A model generated the notes under the pieces. The model worked only from the letters and a program-made list of their open reading frames with translations. It made no database searches and was not told the origin of the DNA. From positions 18,710-82,709 of the forward strand of contig JASBZB010000019.1 of assembly GCA_029983695.1 (NCBI GenBank): a stretch of 64,000 nt of DNA. Direction: 5' to 3'. The stretch is from Lutispora sp003527145. GTDB taxonomy: Bacteria; Bacillota; Clostridia; Lutisporales; Lutisporaceae. A program made the position numbers and the translations under genes. Each line of letters starts with the position of its first letter. Positions within the stretch are counted from its first letter, which is position 1. Positions 42,198 to 51,752 of this stretch are shown piece by piece.

Positions 42198-43067
42198 TTA
42201 GTTCTTAAGTCGAGGATCTAACGCATCACGCAATCCATCACCCAGTACATTCAAAGCAAAGATAGTTATCATAATTGCAACTCCCGGGAAGGTGGCCATA
42301 TGCCAGTAAGCTCTGATGTACTGCCTTGCGGATGAAAGCATAGAGCCCCACTCCGGTGTAGGAGGTTGTATGCCAAGTCCAAGGAAGCTCAATGCAGAAG
42401 CGGAAAGTATAGCGCCTGCCATACCCAAGGTTGCCTGAACAATAATTGGTGCAAGGCAGTTAGGTATGATATGTTTGAGAATAATTCTCGAATCTGAGGC
42501 GCCTATACACTGTGCTGCTTCTATATACTCCTGATCCTTTATGGTAAGAACAGAAGCGCGAACAACACGAGCATACCCCGGAATATCAGCAATAGCAATG
42601 GCTATTACCAGATTAAACAAGCCTGGCTTGAGGGCCGCCGCAAGGGATATTGCAAGGAGCATACCCGGAATGGCCATGAGAATATCCATAGCACGCATGA
42701 GCATATTGTCCACTTTTCCGCCATAGTATCCGGAAATAGCACCAAGCAACCCTCCAAAGATGATTGCCGCAATGATTGAAGAAAACCCAACTATGAGGGA
42801 TATGCGGCTGCCGTAAATAATACGGCTGAGTATATCACGGCCAAAATTGTCAGTGCCAAGAAGATGCTGTTTGCTGGGAAACTCAAATGTGTGGCTGTAA
42901 TCCTGAAGATCATAAGGATAGGGGGCAATGTAATCTGCAAATATTGCACAAATTATCAGAGCAGCAAGTGTTATGAGAGCAAACATTGCACTTTTATTCT
43001 TTTTCAAGCGATGCCAGGCATCATTCCAAAAACCTTTTTTTGGACCTTTTTTGTTACGCTTCCACAT
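42198..43067 (-). CDS. Oligopeptide ABC transporter permease, OppC/DppC type
   Basis: About 289 residues with six membrane segments and the BPD_transp_1 domain (EAA loop near YIEAAQCIGASDSRIILKHI). I start it at ATG 43067 (MWKRNKKGPKK) behind AAGGGGG, overlapping the OppB gene end by 14 bases; an open extension to 43133 has no ribosome site. It forms the membrane channel together with the OppB-type partner. Confidence 0.92.
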   Translation of the reverse strand: MWKRNKKGPKKGFWNDAWHRLKKNKSAMFALITLAALIICAIFADYIAPYPYDLQDYSHTFEFPSKQHLLGTDNFGRDILSRIIYGSRISLIVGFSSIIAAIIFGGLLGAISGYYGGKVDNMLMRAMDILMAIPGMLLAISLAAALKPGLFNLVIAIAIADIPGYARVVRASVLTIKDQEYIEAAQCIGASDSRIILKHIIPNCLAPIIVQATLGMAGAILSASALSFLGLGIQPPTPEWGSMLSSARQYIRAYWHMATFPGVAIMITIFALNVLGDGLRDALDPRLKN

Positions 43068-44022
43068 TCTTTTTGGGCCCCCTTTTCCTGGACAGTTTGT
43101 ACTGGGACTTAATCCTGGGATCAATAAATCCATATAATATATCTACCAAAAGATTACAAATACTAAAAGACAGAGCAAGTAAAAGAACACCGCCCTGCAC
43201 GACAGGGTTGTCTCTCATATTTATACTGTCTATGATAAACTTTCCAAGGCCGGAAATTGCAAATACAGATTCGATAAGCACAGAGCCGCCGAGGAGTGTG
43301 CCAAAACGCATCCCAATTACTGTAATAACAGGTATCATAGCATTTTTAAGTGCATGATATATAATAACTACACGTTCATTTTGCCCTTTTGCCCTTGCTG
43401 TTCGTATATAATCCTGGCGAATTACCTCAAGCATGCTGGATCTGGTCATTCTCATGATTGTAGCGGAGCTCGAAAGACCCAGCGTAAGCGAAGGAAGAAT
43501 CCAGTACTTCCACCCGTAGGAACCTGATGCCGGCAGCCATCTCAGATATACCGAGAATATTATTACCGCCATAAGCCCCGCCCAAAATGTCGGCATGGAT
43601 ACTCCTATCAAGGATATGCTTGTTGCTATCTTGTCAAATATCGAATATTGCTTGGTGGCGGAGATTATACCCATAGATACTCCCACAATTACCGAAATTG
43701 CAACGCTGAGTGTTGCTAAAAGTATTGTAGTCGGGAACCTCTCCAAAATTTCATCTATTACCGGTTTCTTAGATGCATAGGAGTTGCCAAGATCGAAGTC
43801 AAATACCAGGTCTTTTATATAGCGCAATAGCTGCACAAAATAAGAATCATTGAGCCCTAAAGTTTCGCTGAGTTCTTCAACTGCCGAAGCTGATGCCGCT
43901 TCACCAAGAATCATTCTAGCAGGATCACCAGGCGTCATATACATAATTGTAAAAACAATTATGATAACTCCGAGAAGCACGGGTATCATCATCAGAAGTC
44001 TTTTACCAATATACCTTAACAA
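43054..44022 (-). CDS. Oligopeptide ABC transporter permease, OppB/DppB type
   Basis: About 322 residues beginning LRYIGKRLLMMIPVLLGVII, the standard OppB N-terminus, with six membrane segments and the EAA-like loop QDYIRTARAKGQNERVVIIY. The start is a TTG at 44022, 8 nt after AAGGAG; the GTG three codons earlier overlaps that site. It is downstream of the aminotransferase gene with 25-35 bases between. Confidence 0.93.
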   Translation of the reverse strand: MLRYIGKRLLMMIPVLLGVIIIVFTIMYMTPGDPARMILGEAASASAVEELSETLGLNDSYFVQLLRYIKDLVFDFDLGNSYASKKPVIDEILERFPTTILLATLSVAISVIVGVSMGIISATKQYSIFDKIATSISLIGVSMPTFWAGLMAVIIFSVYLRWLPASGSYGWKYWILPSLTLGLSSSATIMRMTRSSMLEVIRQDYIRTARAKGQNERVVIIYHALKNAMIPVITVIGMRFGTLLGGSVLIESVFAISGLGKFIIDSINMRDNPVVQGGVLLLALSFSICNLLVDILYGFIDPRIKSQYKLSRKRGPKKNVEA

Positions 44023-44055
44023 ATTGTTCACTCCTTAAAATGGTTTAAATACTTA

Positions 44056-45273
44056 TTATTTGACACCTTTTTTTTCTGCAAGTTTTATAAGAGCCTTTCT
44101 CATTCGTATTACAGCCTCCCGAAGCTGATCTTCATTGAGAGCGCCGTGAACAATGCGCACATGCCCCCTTCCCTCGTTCCCATAGGGAGCACCTGAGTTT
44201 ATCGCTACAAGCGCCTCATCATTAAGGTAGGACGTTATTTCACTTCCTGTGCCCAAACGGGAAACGTCCACCCAGGATAGAAAACCTGACTCTGACATGA
44301 TCATAGAAACACCGGGTACATCGTGAAGAAGCTCATATACGATTTTTCTGCGTCTGTCAAAGCTTTGAAAATAAGACTCCATAAAGCTGTCATCACGCAA
44401 AGCGGCAATGGCTCCCAGCTGTGCGGTTGTATTTGCGGCGCCGATCACGGTAACGGCTGTTCCATACATCTTGTCAATGACCTTGGCATCGGCAACTATA
44501 TACCCCACACGCAAACCGCTTAGCCCCATACCCTTTGAAATGGAAAATACGGAAACGGTACGCTCCCACATGCCCGGAAGAGCAGCTATCGAAACCATCT
44601 CTATACCGTCGAAGCATGGCTGTTCAAAAGCCTGATCGACTACAACGACCAAATCATTTTTTATTGCAAAATCCGCAAGGCTGGAAAGCTTTTCCCGGCG
44701 ATAAACAGCAGTCGTCGGATTGTTGGGATTTGTCAGGACGATCATCTTTGTTTTTGGTGTGAGTCTTTTTTCAAATTCCTCAATCCTAAACTGATAGCCA
44801 TCTTCTGCATAAACAGGTATGCGGACCACTTTACCGCCCATAATCTCTGTATTTTGAAAATTATTGGGGTAGCTGGGGTCTATTATCATCACTTCATCGC
44901 CTTTGTCTATAAAGAGAAGCATGGCGAAGAACAGGCCGGAATCGGATCCGGGTGTGATAAGAATATTTCTTTGTGGTTCGACTTCCATTCCATTTATCTT
45001 TTTAAGTTTTTTTGCTATTTCTACCTTAAGCTCACTATTGCCGATAGGCGCAGTATAATGGCTGGCAAAGCCGCTGTTGATAGAATCTGTCATTGCTTGT
45101 GCTACATGAGGCGGAATAGATGGATGGGGATAGAAAGGATCAGCCCACATCATTAGTGCCACGCCACGTTCGCCCATCTTGAGGACTGCATCACCTACGT
45201 CTGCTTTTTCTACTGCTGAAAAAAGTCCCCCCTCGGCTTTTTGAAAAGCCGGTGTCATTTTTTTTACAATCAT
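44056..45273 (-). CDS. PLP-dependent aminotransferase, class I/II
   Basis: A 405-residue fold-type I aminotransferase. The PLP lysine is in FSISKGMGLSGLRVG, with NPNNPTTAVY and DQAFEQPCF giving the conserved Asn and Asp that hold the cofactor, and a C-terminal Arg in GHVRIVHG that would bind the substrate carboxylate. It converts an amino acid to the 2-oxoacid, probably as the first step in using imported peptide-derived amino acids. The ATG at 45273 follows AAAGGAAAG. It lies between the M28-like peptidase and the importer genes. Confidence 0.9.
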   Translation of the reverse strand: MIVKKMTPAFQKAEGGLFSAVEKADVGDAVLKMGERGVALMMWADPFYPHPSIPPHVAQAMTDSINSGFASHYTAPIGNSELKVEIAKKLKKINGMEVEPQRNILITPGSDSGLFFAMLLFIDKGDEVMIIDPSYPNNFQNTEIMGGKVVRIPVYAEDGYQFRIEEFEKRLTPKTKMIVLTNPNNPTTAVYRREKLSSLADFAIKNDLVVVVDQAFEQPCFDGIEMVSIAALPGMWERTVSVFSISKGMGLSGLRVGYIVADAKVIDKMYGTAVTVIGAANTTAQLGAIAALRDDSFMESYFQSFDRRRKIVYELLHDVPGVSMIMSESGFLSWVDVSRLGTGSEITSYLNDEALVAINSGAPYGNEGRGHVRIVHGALNEDQLREAVIRMRKALIKLAEKKGVK

Positions 45274-45364
45274 CCCATTATCTTTCCTTTCAATTTTGCT
45301 TCTATTTCAATAAGTTTAATTTAAAATATTATTCTAACTGATAACAATTATGCTGTTTCAGAGG

Positions 45365-47320
45365 CTAAGAGTTTGTAAGCTTTATAAGACCAATATCAGC
45401 CAATATTTCAAAAAACTCTTCAGCATAATTGCTGCATTCCACTCCGGTCTGAAAATAAACTCGGCGTGCAATATCCGCTGCAGTTCTTTTACCGTCAGCT
45501 TCATAAACTAAATAATCATCCAAGGAAGGATACCCGGGATATTTGCTGCGCAAGCCATAGAGTTTTTTCTTTTCTTGGAAGGTCATGTCTCCTATTATGC
45601 TCCTCATCGCTAGCGGAGCCTTGAATAATCTAAGGGGAATGGGAGAGGATGACAAAGGATTTTTTTCTCCTCTTTTAAAGTAAATCTGTTCAAGGCGGAG
45701 AAAAAGTTTCTTTTCATCCTCGATCACCGATGAAATCTGACAGAACTCTTTTTCATTAAAAAGAGATAAAATACGGTTGAGGGTCGCAAAAAATATATCC
45801 CTAATATAATCGCAGCGTTCTCTGGCATCACTGCAAGCCTTGTTTCTTCTCAAGCTGTTTATATACTGAAAAAATCGGTCAGAAACCTCAGGTATTACAG
45901 CTTCTGCATCTTCCACGGTAAACCTTGAATATATGTAGCAATATGAGCCTGCTAAAGCCGCAGAACGGCGAAGCATTTTCGGATCAATATGATCAATGCT
46001 GTCGGCACTTGTGTGATAGGTCTTATCCGGCCACTGCGTTAGTGCAACAGTAGGAATGTCTACAGTAGGATCAGAAAGAATATAATGATCACTGCCAAAA
46101 GCAAATGGCACCTTAACACCCATAAAAAGGGGGACATATCTGTCCTTACCCCCAAAGCTGCATTCCTTTGACAGCTCTCCCATAATGATCGATGAAAGAT
46201 CCCCGGAGAAGGAATGAGCACAATCGGGCGTATCAACAATAATGGTTGGACCTGCTTTGCCGTTCTGACAGCCTGCTACCATGTCAAGATTTATACCCGC
46301 CACTATCTTAGAGAGCCTGTCCTCGTTTTCCTTAAGAAATGCATATGTGCCTGTAAACTCTGGTATCAGCAGCAACCTTATTGTCCTGTGCGGGCGAGGA
46401 AGAGTACCATCTGCGATAAGCCTTCCAAGGGCGCACATTGCTTCCATAGCCGCTGCCACACCGGAAGCGTTATCATTTACGCTGGAGCGCGGGTGGCACA
46501 AGTGGGCTACCATCAATATTTCCTCATCCGTATCACCATGGATAACAGCATCAACGTTTTCTATAAAGCCCTCCGTCAAAGTTGAAGAAACCTTAAAGCG
46601 CGCCGTAGGCCTTCTTTCTTCAGCTGCCATAGCTATGCAAGCTTCACGAAGCCTTTTGCCGCTATAGGGTGATATGGCAAAGCCGCAAAGCTTATTCTCC
46701 TGTTCCTCACTATAAATATGAAAACTGAGATTTGCATGGGAATAAGCCATTTCCTCATCCTCACTCATATTTATGCGTACAGGCTTTATTTCCGGCATGG
46801 ACACGGTTATAATGCCCAGCGCACCTAAGTCTATGGCACGGTTATACCATTTGTCAAAATCATTTTCCACAAAGAGTAAAGCTCCTGCAAGGGAAGTATT
46901 AAAATCTGCCGGAGCAATATTATTCTCTACATATATGATTGTGATATCCTTATTTGAAAAATCCATACTTGCACTGCGCTGTATAATGGACATTTCCTCG
47001 CGGTTAAAATCAGAAAGGCGCTCCTGCCATGGCAAGGTAATTTCCAGCCACCCTTCTGTGCAATTCCATTCCTTAAAGAGCTTCTGGGTAAAGCAGAGAG
47101 TCCTTCCATCGGCAGGATAGCTGTGAATGCAAACATCCAGGCCGTTTTCCCGCAGAATACCAGCTGTACACTCTGCAGCAGCTCTGTATCCCTGTGAGGC
47201 CTGTATCCTATGAAAAGCGGAGACTTCTCTGACAAAGCTCATTGCCTCACCATCGCTGCAGGCATCATTTATGACCTCTATGCATCTTTGCAAAGTAAAT
47301 GCCGCGTTGGATTTTACCAT
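45365..47320 (-). CDS. M28-like aminopeptidase, DUF4910-type
   Basis: A 651-residue protein. The zinc-peptidase core holds the ligands in VAHLCHPRSSVNDNASGV (His and Asp), the Glu in LIPEFTGTYAFL and a later DHYILSDPTVDIPT. A PA-like insert (about 130-220) precedes it. The last 75 residues form a winged-helix-like tail (DDYLVYEADGKRTAADIARR), a combination I associate with DUF4910/M28 proteins. There is no signal peptide, so it probably trims peptides in the cytoplasm. First gene of the operon, ATG 47320 behind AAGGAGGCCCTGAA, divergent from the CodY-like gene. Confidence 0.82.
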   Translation of the reverse strand: MVKSNAAFTLQRCIEVINDACSDGEAMSFVREVSAFHRIQASQGYRAAAECTAGILRENGLDVCIHSYPADGRTLCFTQKLFKEWNCTEGWLEITLPWQERLSDFNREEMSIIQRSASMDFSNKDITIIYVENNIAPADFNTSLAGALLFVENDFDKWYNRAIDLGALGIITVSMPEIKPVRINMSEDEEMAYSHANLSFHIYSEEQENKLCGFAISPYSGKRLREACIAMAAEERRPTARFKVSSTLTEGFIENVDAVIHGDTDEEILMVAHLCHPRSSVNDNASGVAAAMEAMCALGRLIADGTLPRPHRTIRLLLIPEFTGTYAFLKENEDRLSKIVAGINLDMVAGCQNGKAGPTIIVDTPDCAHSFSGDLSSIIMGELSKECSFGGKDRYVPLFMGVKVPFAFGSDHYILSDPTVDIPTVALTQWPDKTYHTSADSIDHIDPKMLRRSAALAGSYCYIYSRFTVEDAEAVIPEVSDRFFQYINSLRRNKACSDARERCDYIRDIFFATLNRILSLFNEKEFCQISSVIEDEKKLFLRLEQIYFKRGEKNPLSSSPIPLRLFKAPLAMRSIIGDMTFQEKKKLYGLRSKYPGYPSLDDYLVYEADGKRTAADIARRVYFQTGVECSNYAEEFFEILADIGLIKLTNS

Positions 47321-47537
47321 TTCAGGGCCTCCTTCTATACGAAGATTTATACTGAATTATTATTCATCAGTATAGCACAGCTTGTCTCTAAAGCAATGGA
47401 AACAGGAGAATTCAGAATACTCGCCAGTCACTAATTATGCAACAAAAAAGCATCCCTTTTACAAGTACCAACTTGTATTTAACTCAGATAGATGATAAAA
47501 TTATTAAATAAATATCATGGTGAAGGGGGGCAGCAGC

Positions 47538-48335
47538 TTGGACAATATTGTCAGTAAAATACACAGATTAAATACAGTATTTAGTAGATCTGCAACCACA
47601 TTTATACCACTTGACGCACTTTGTGATGAACTTTGCGGTATAATAGGTTGCAATATCTATCTTTTTAATACTAATGGGCATATATTTGCTTACTCAGTTG
47701 CACAAAAGTTTCTTTGTCCATATACGAAGTGCTCCCTTGAAAATGAAGAACTCCCTCAGTACTATATGGATTTTTTCAGTAAAAACAACATGAGCATTAC
47801 AGATATGTATGAGGAGCACCCAAAATGCACCTATGCAGATGTGAAACACTGTCTTTTCAGAAACAGATACTACTCTATGTATCCAATATTTTCTGCATTT
47901 AAAAAAGTAGCAGGTATATTATTCATAAGATATGAAGAACCTTTTTCCGAGTCAGACAAGATTTTGTGCGAGTACACTTGTGCAATAGTCTCGATAGAAA
48001 TGTTGCGGCAGGAGCAGGAGAAAATACAGCACCTCTCTATGGAGGCTGCCAAGGCCAAGCTGGCTGTAAACTCCCTTACATTCAGTGAGAAAAAAGCCGC
48101 CCGCGCTATTTTGGAGGCCATCAAGGGAGATAGCGGTGAGGTCTTTCTCAATTCTATTGCATGCAAAACTTATACAACCCCATCTACAGTATCCGGCGCC
48201 CTTAAAAAGCTTGAGCTGGCAACTTTGATAGTTACAAGAACAAGGGGGGTAAAGGGTAAATATATAAAAATACTCAATCAAAATCTGCGAAGTGAGCTTG
48301 AAGAATACGAAAGAAATCCGCGCACAATTTCCTGA
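47538..48335 (+). CDS. CodY-family transcriptional regulator (divergent paralogue)
   Basis: About 265 residues, close to CodY length (259). The N-terminal GAF-like domain (FIPLDALCDELCGIIGCNIY) and linker helix (AIVSIEMLRQEQEKI) match CodY, and the C-terminal winged HTH is TPSTVSGALKKLELATLIVT with RGVKGKYIKILN. CodY senses branched-chain amino acids and GTP and represses peptide import genes. In the effector region four cysteines (CPYTKC and, later, KCTYADVKHC) stand where BCAA-pocket residues are expected, so the ligand may differ. Start TTG 47538 is behind AAGGGGGG. It is divergent from the peptide cluster, a likely local controller. Confidence 0.85.
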   Translation: MDNIVSKIHRLNTVFSRSATTFIPLDALCDELCGIIGCNIYLFNTNGHIFAYSVAQKFLCPYTKCSLENEELPQYYMDFFSKNNMSITDMYEEHPKCTYADVKHCLFRNRYYSMYPIFSAFKKVAGILFIRYEEPFSESDKILCEYTCAIVSIEMLRQEQEKIQHLSMEAAKAKLAVNSLTFSEKKAARAILEAIKGDSGEVFLNSIACKTYTTPSTVSGALKKLELATLIVTRTRGVKGKYIKILNQNLRSELEEYERNPRTIS

Positions 48336-48423
48336 TAATTGCTATTGATTATTGGAATAAATCAGAAAAGGAACAGCCTTATAATTAATATATAAATATA
48401 AGCAATACTTATAATACAATCTA

Positions 48424-48465
48424 TAAAATATAATGCACCATATATTGGTGCATTATATTTTATAA
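48424..48465 (+). terminator. Terminator after the CodY-like gene
   Basis: AAAATATAATGCACCA and TGGTGCATTATATTTT form a nearly perfect stem of about 16 bp around TATAT, with a T-rich 3' arm. The rest of the 310-base gap to dnaD has no supported feature. Confidence 0.7.
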
Positions 48466-48648
48466 ACTTATATGATTTTTATATTTTTATTGGCAATAAT
48501 TCATATAAAAGGCTATTGAACTATACAATTTTTTTGATGAGAAAAGCATTTGCCGGACAAACTACAAAGCAAGTAGGATTATCAGAATGAAAATTATGCT
48601 ATAATAGATTATAAACCGGATTTTATTCCTGTTTCGGGAGGAATTGAT

Positions 48649-49671
48649 ATGAATTACTTCAAATACATAGCCTACAATGAAGACTTAGGCCATACACCGG
48701 TGGAAAATACTTTTATAAACCACTATATGCCGTCAGCTCCGGGAGATTATGTCAAGGTGTATCTATTGGGGCTTAAATGCTCCTATAGCCTTCAAAACAA
48801 TTACTTATCTGATGAAATAATCGCCAAAACAGTGAATATATCTTTAGAAGAGGTAAGGAAGGCTTGGCAGTACTGGGAGGCCCAGGGCATACTCCGGGTT
48901 ATACAGCAATCCGAGAAAGAAGACAATAATGTAATAGAATTTATGGATATAAAAGAGCTGGTTCTGAACATAAAGGGCAAGGAGAGCAAACCCGGAAAGA
49001 ACAGTGTAGATAGGATCATACTGGCAAGACAGAACATAAAGGTTAAAGATATGTTCGATTACATAAGAAAAATTTCCGGCAGGGAGCTGTCTCAAAATGA
49101 AATCTTCACATTTTTAGACTGGATAGACGATTATGGCTTCCCCCCTGAGATCGTGGTCATGATAGTGGAAGACTGCTATTCCAGAAGCAAGAAGGATCTC
49201 CCTTATCTGAAGCAAGTAGCCAAAAACTGGTTCGATGCAGGGGTGGATTCTCAGGAAAAGGTCTTGATCTATGCCAACCGCCACAAGGAAAAATGGCAAA
49301 AGTACAGCAAGGTATTAAACTTTCTCAGGATTGGCCGTCAGCCCACAGCGGTGGAAGAGGAAATGCTGCAGAAATGGTTTTATGAATTTTCCTTCTCCGA
49401 CGAAGCGGTGATCAAAGCCTGCGAGCTCACAGCCAAGACCTTGAAGCCTTCATTTTCTTACATAGACAAGGTGCTGTCGGAATGGCATGGGAAGAACATA
49501 AAATCGATGGATGAAATTGAAGCTTATCTGTCCAGAAATAATACTGAAGCGAAAAAAAGCACGCCCAAAACAGGGAAGAGCAGCTTCAATAATTTCAAAG
49601 GCCGTACATATGACGCAGATCTTCTAAAACAAAGGCTCCTAAAAAAGAGCAGAGGTGAGTTAAGTGAATAA
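48649..49671 (+). CDS. dnaD: DnaD-domain replication initiation protein
   Basis: A 340-residue protein with an N-terminal winged-helix region (YLSDEIIAKTVNISLEEVRK, about 50-70) and two DnaD/DnaB_2 C-terminal domains (about 130-200 and 215-285, with the YxxxIxxxW pattern in FSYIDKVLSEW). In Firmicutes DnaD-type proteins load the helicase at origins and stalled forks. The ATG follows GGGAGGAATTGAT. It overlaps the next gene (dnaI-like) by 8 bases, the standard primosome pairing. Confidence 0.9.
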   Translation: MNYFKYIAYNEDLGHTPVENTFINHYMPSAPGDYVKVYLLGLKCSYSLQNNYLSDEIIAKTVNISLEEVRKAWQYWEAQGILRVIQQSEKEDNNVIEFMDIKELVLNIKGKESKPGKNSVDRIILARQNIKVKDMFDYIRKISGRELSQNEIFTFLDWIDDYGFPPEIVVMIVEDCYSRSKKDLPYLKQVAKNWFDAGVDSQEKVLIYANRHKEKWQKYSKVLNFLRIGRQPTAVEEEMLQKWFYEFSFSDEAVIKACELTAKTLKPSFSYIDKVLSEWHGKNIKSMDEIEAYLSRNNTEAKKSTPKTGKSSFNNFKGRTYDADLLKQRLLKKSRGELSE

Positions 49672-50644
49672 TATCCAGGCCATCATGAAGGAATATGAAG
49701 AAGCCAGAGAAAAGAGCAAAAGAGAGCTGGAAAGCAGAAAAGAGGAGCTCTATGCCAAACTGCCGAGGCTAAAAGAAATTGATGATGAGATGATAAACCT
49801 GAGCATATCCATAACCAAAGCAGTGCTGAATAATACCGGGGACCATGAAAAGCTGGTGGAAGATTTGCATAAAAAACAAACAGATTTGAAAGTGGAAAAA
49901 GCAGAAATACTCACGGCAAATGAATATCCGAAAGATTATCTCCAAATAAAATATAATTGCAAAAAATGCAAGGATACAGGCTATGTGGGATTGGAAAGAT
50001 GCAACTGCTTAACACAAAAACTTATCGCTCATCAGTATAAGCAGTTCAAGCTTTCTCATAGGATAGCCCAGGAAAACTTCGATAACTTCAACATCAACTA
50101 TTACTCGGACGAATTAATGGACAATAGAGTATCTCCCAGAGAAAATATGAAGGAAATATATTTTGAATGCATAAAATATGCACAAGAATTTGACAATCAC
50201 GGCAAAAATCTGCTGTTTATAGGGAGACCGGGCCTTGGCAAGACCTTTCTATGCAACTCCATAGCCAAGAGCTTGCTGGACGCGGGCAAAAGCGTCATAT
50301 ATCAATCATCTCCGGACTTGATAGACCTGGTGAGAAAGTTCAAATTCGATTTTGACAATGAAGAAGCGGGAGATGAGGCTTTAAAGGATGTATATGAATG
50401 CGACCTGCTCATAATAGATGATCTGGGCACTGAGTTGAACACCCAGTTTTCCGGCCTTGTCATATACAATATGTTGAATAAAAGGCTTACAGACAACAAA
50501 AAGATGATAATATCCACCAATCTGGATGTGGATGAAATAATGAAGGCTTATTCTGAGAGGATATCCTCAAGAATATTCGGCAACTTTGATATGTTCGAGT
50601 TTTACGGTGAAGATATAAGGCTTAAGATGCATGATATAATATAA
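49664..50644 (+). CDS. dnaI: Helicase-loader ATPase, DnaC/DnaI family
   Basis: A 326-residue AAA+ protein. An N-terminal helical part is followed by a zinc-binding motif (CKKCKDTGYVGLERCNC, about 104-120), then the AAA+ domain with Walker A FIGRPGLGKTFLC, Walker B LLIIDDLGTE and an Arg-finger region ISSRIFGNF. It loads the replicative helicase with the DnaD-type partner. The start is a GTG at 49664, with GAGGTGAG upstream inside the dnaD end. The order dnaD-dnaI on one transcript supports both calls. Confidence 0.92.
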   Translation: MNNIQAIMKEYEEAREKSKRELESRKEELYAKLPRLKEIDDEMINLSISITKAVLNNTGDHEKLVEDLHKKQTDLKVEKAEILTANEYPKDYLQIKYNCKKCKDTGYVGLERCNCLTQKLIAHQYKQFKLSHRIAQENFDNFNINYYSDELMDNRVSPRENMKEIYFECIKYAQEFDNHGKNLLFIGRPGLGKTFLCNSIAKSLLDAGKSVIYQSSPDLIDLVRKFKFDFDNEEAGDEALKDVYECDLLIIDDLGTELNTQFSGLVIYNMLNKRLTDNKKMIISTNLDVDEIMKAYSERISSRIFGNFDMFEFYGEDIRLKMHDII

Positions 50645-50679
50645 ATAAACTGCTCTCGCGGTCGGCGAGGGCAGTTTAT
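50641..50679. terminator. Bidirectional terminator between convergent genes
   Basis: AAACTGC and GCAGTTT, extended by CTCGC/GCGAG, form a long stem around GGTCG with T-rich tails on both strands. It separates dnaI from the DUF1445 gene. Confidence 0.75.
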
Positions 50680-50686
50680 TTATATA

Positions 50687-51478
50687 TTACAGCACTGCTA
50701 AGTCTTCGTCTTTAGGATCGCAGATGAACATGTGTCCCGGAGAATGGGTTATCATAAGCTCCGGCTTGCTTGTCATCGCTATGGATTGGGGTGTAACGCC
50801 GCAGGCCCAGAATACCGGCACTTCTCCATCCTTTATGTTGGAGGGGTCTCCAAAATCAGGCTTGTTTACATCCTTGATCCCTATTTGTCCCGGATCTCCT
50901 ATATGGATCGGAGCACCATGTACCTGAGGAAATCTTGAAGTTGCCTGAACAGCCCTTGGCACCTGGCGGTAGGGTATGGGTCTCATGCTGACGACCATTT
51001 TGCCGTGGAATTTGCCTGCAGGCACGCAGTCGATATTTGTTATATACATAGGCACATTATGATTATCCTCTATATGCCTCACAGGTATTGAGGCGTTTAA
51101 CATGGCGGATTCGAAGGAAAAGCTGCAGCCCAGTAAAAATCCGACAAGATCGTCTCTCCAATACTTTTCAATATTATTCACTTCATCTGCCAGTTCCCCG
51201 TATTTATAAATCCTGTATTTCGGTACATCGAATCTCAAGTCTGCACCCTTTGCCATGATCTTGGGCTCCGGGTCGCCTACGTCTGTCACATCAAGTATGG
51301 GGCAGGGCTTGGGATTTCTCTGAGCAAATAATAAAAAGTCAAAGGCTAAATCCTTGGGAACGATTGCAAGATTTGCCTGTATGTGACCCCTGCACATGCC
51401 TGAGGTAGGCCAGGTCACTTCTTCTTTTCTGATAAGCGCTCTAACTTCTCTTGGGCTCATATTGGCTAAATCCATCAT
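50687..51478 (-). CDS. DUF1445 / putative hydro-lyase family protein
   Basis: About 263 residues of the DUF1445 (YcsI/PsiHC) family, annotated as putative hydro-lyase and related to D-glutamate cyclase; no reaction is proven for this member. Family motifs: SPREVRALIRKEEVTWPTSG at the start, HIQANLAIVPKDLAFDFLLF, and GDPGQIGIKDV and WACGVTPQSIA near the end. I start it at ATG 51478; an open extension of about 39 codons lies upstream, and GGGGGAT with a CTG could shift the start by a few codons. It is monocistronic and convergent with dnaI. Confidence 0.85.
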   Translation of the reverse strand: MMDLANMSPREVRALIRKEEVTWPTSGMCRGHIQANLAIVPKDLAFDFLLFAQRNPKPCPILDVTDVGDPEPKIMAKGADLRFDVPKYRIYKYGELADEVNNIEKYWRDDLVGFLLGCSFSFESAMLNASIPVRHIEDNHNVPMYITNIDCVPAGKFHGKMVVSMRPIPYRQVPRAVQATSRFPQVHGAPIHIGDPGQIGIKDVNKPDFGDPSNIKDGEVPVFWACGVTPQSIAMTSKPELMITHSPGHMFICDPKDEDLAVL

Positions 51479-51752
51479 ATAATCGCCGAACAGCTCGGCT
51501 ATCCCCCTTTGTTTTATATTGTATCGCTTATATATAATATTACCACAATAGGTACTAATAATGTTCACATAGTGTGTATAATCCCCAGGCACCATACGTT
51601 AAATTTTCCCTTTTAATTCAAAATAATCATTTTCTGCTCGGTTTTCTATGCCCTCTAATACTTCTATCATTTTCAAAATTACGGTATAATTATGGAAGAA
51701 ACAAATCAGACTATAAAGCTTTGAATTTATTTTTATTTTTTGGGGGATAGCA

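Noticed and set aside
47405..47425. CodY box before the peptide cluster
   Set aside because: The best match near GAATTCAGAATACT has about five mismatches to AATTTTCWGAAAATT, too weak to claim.
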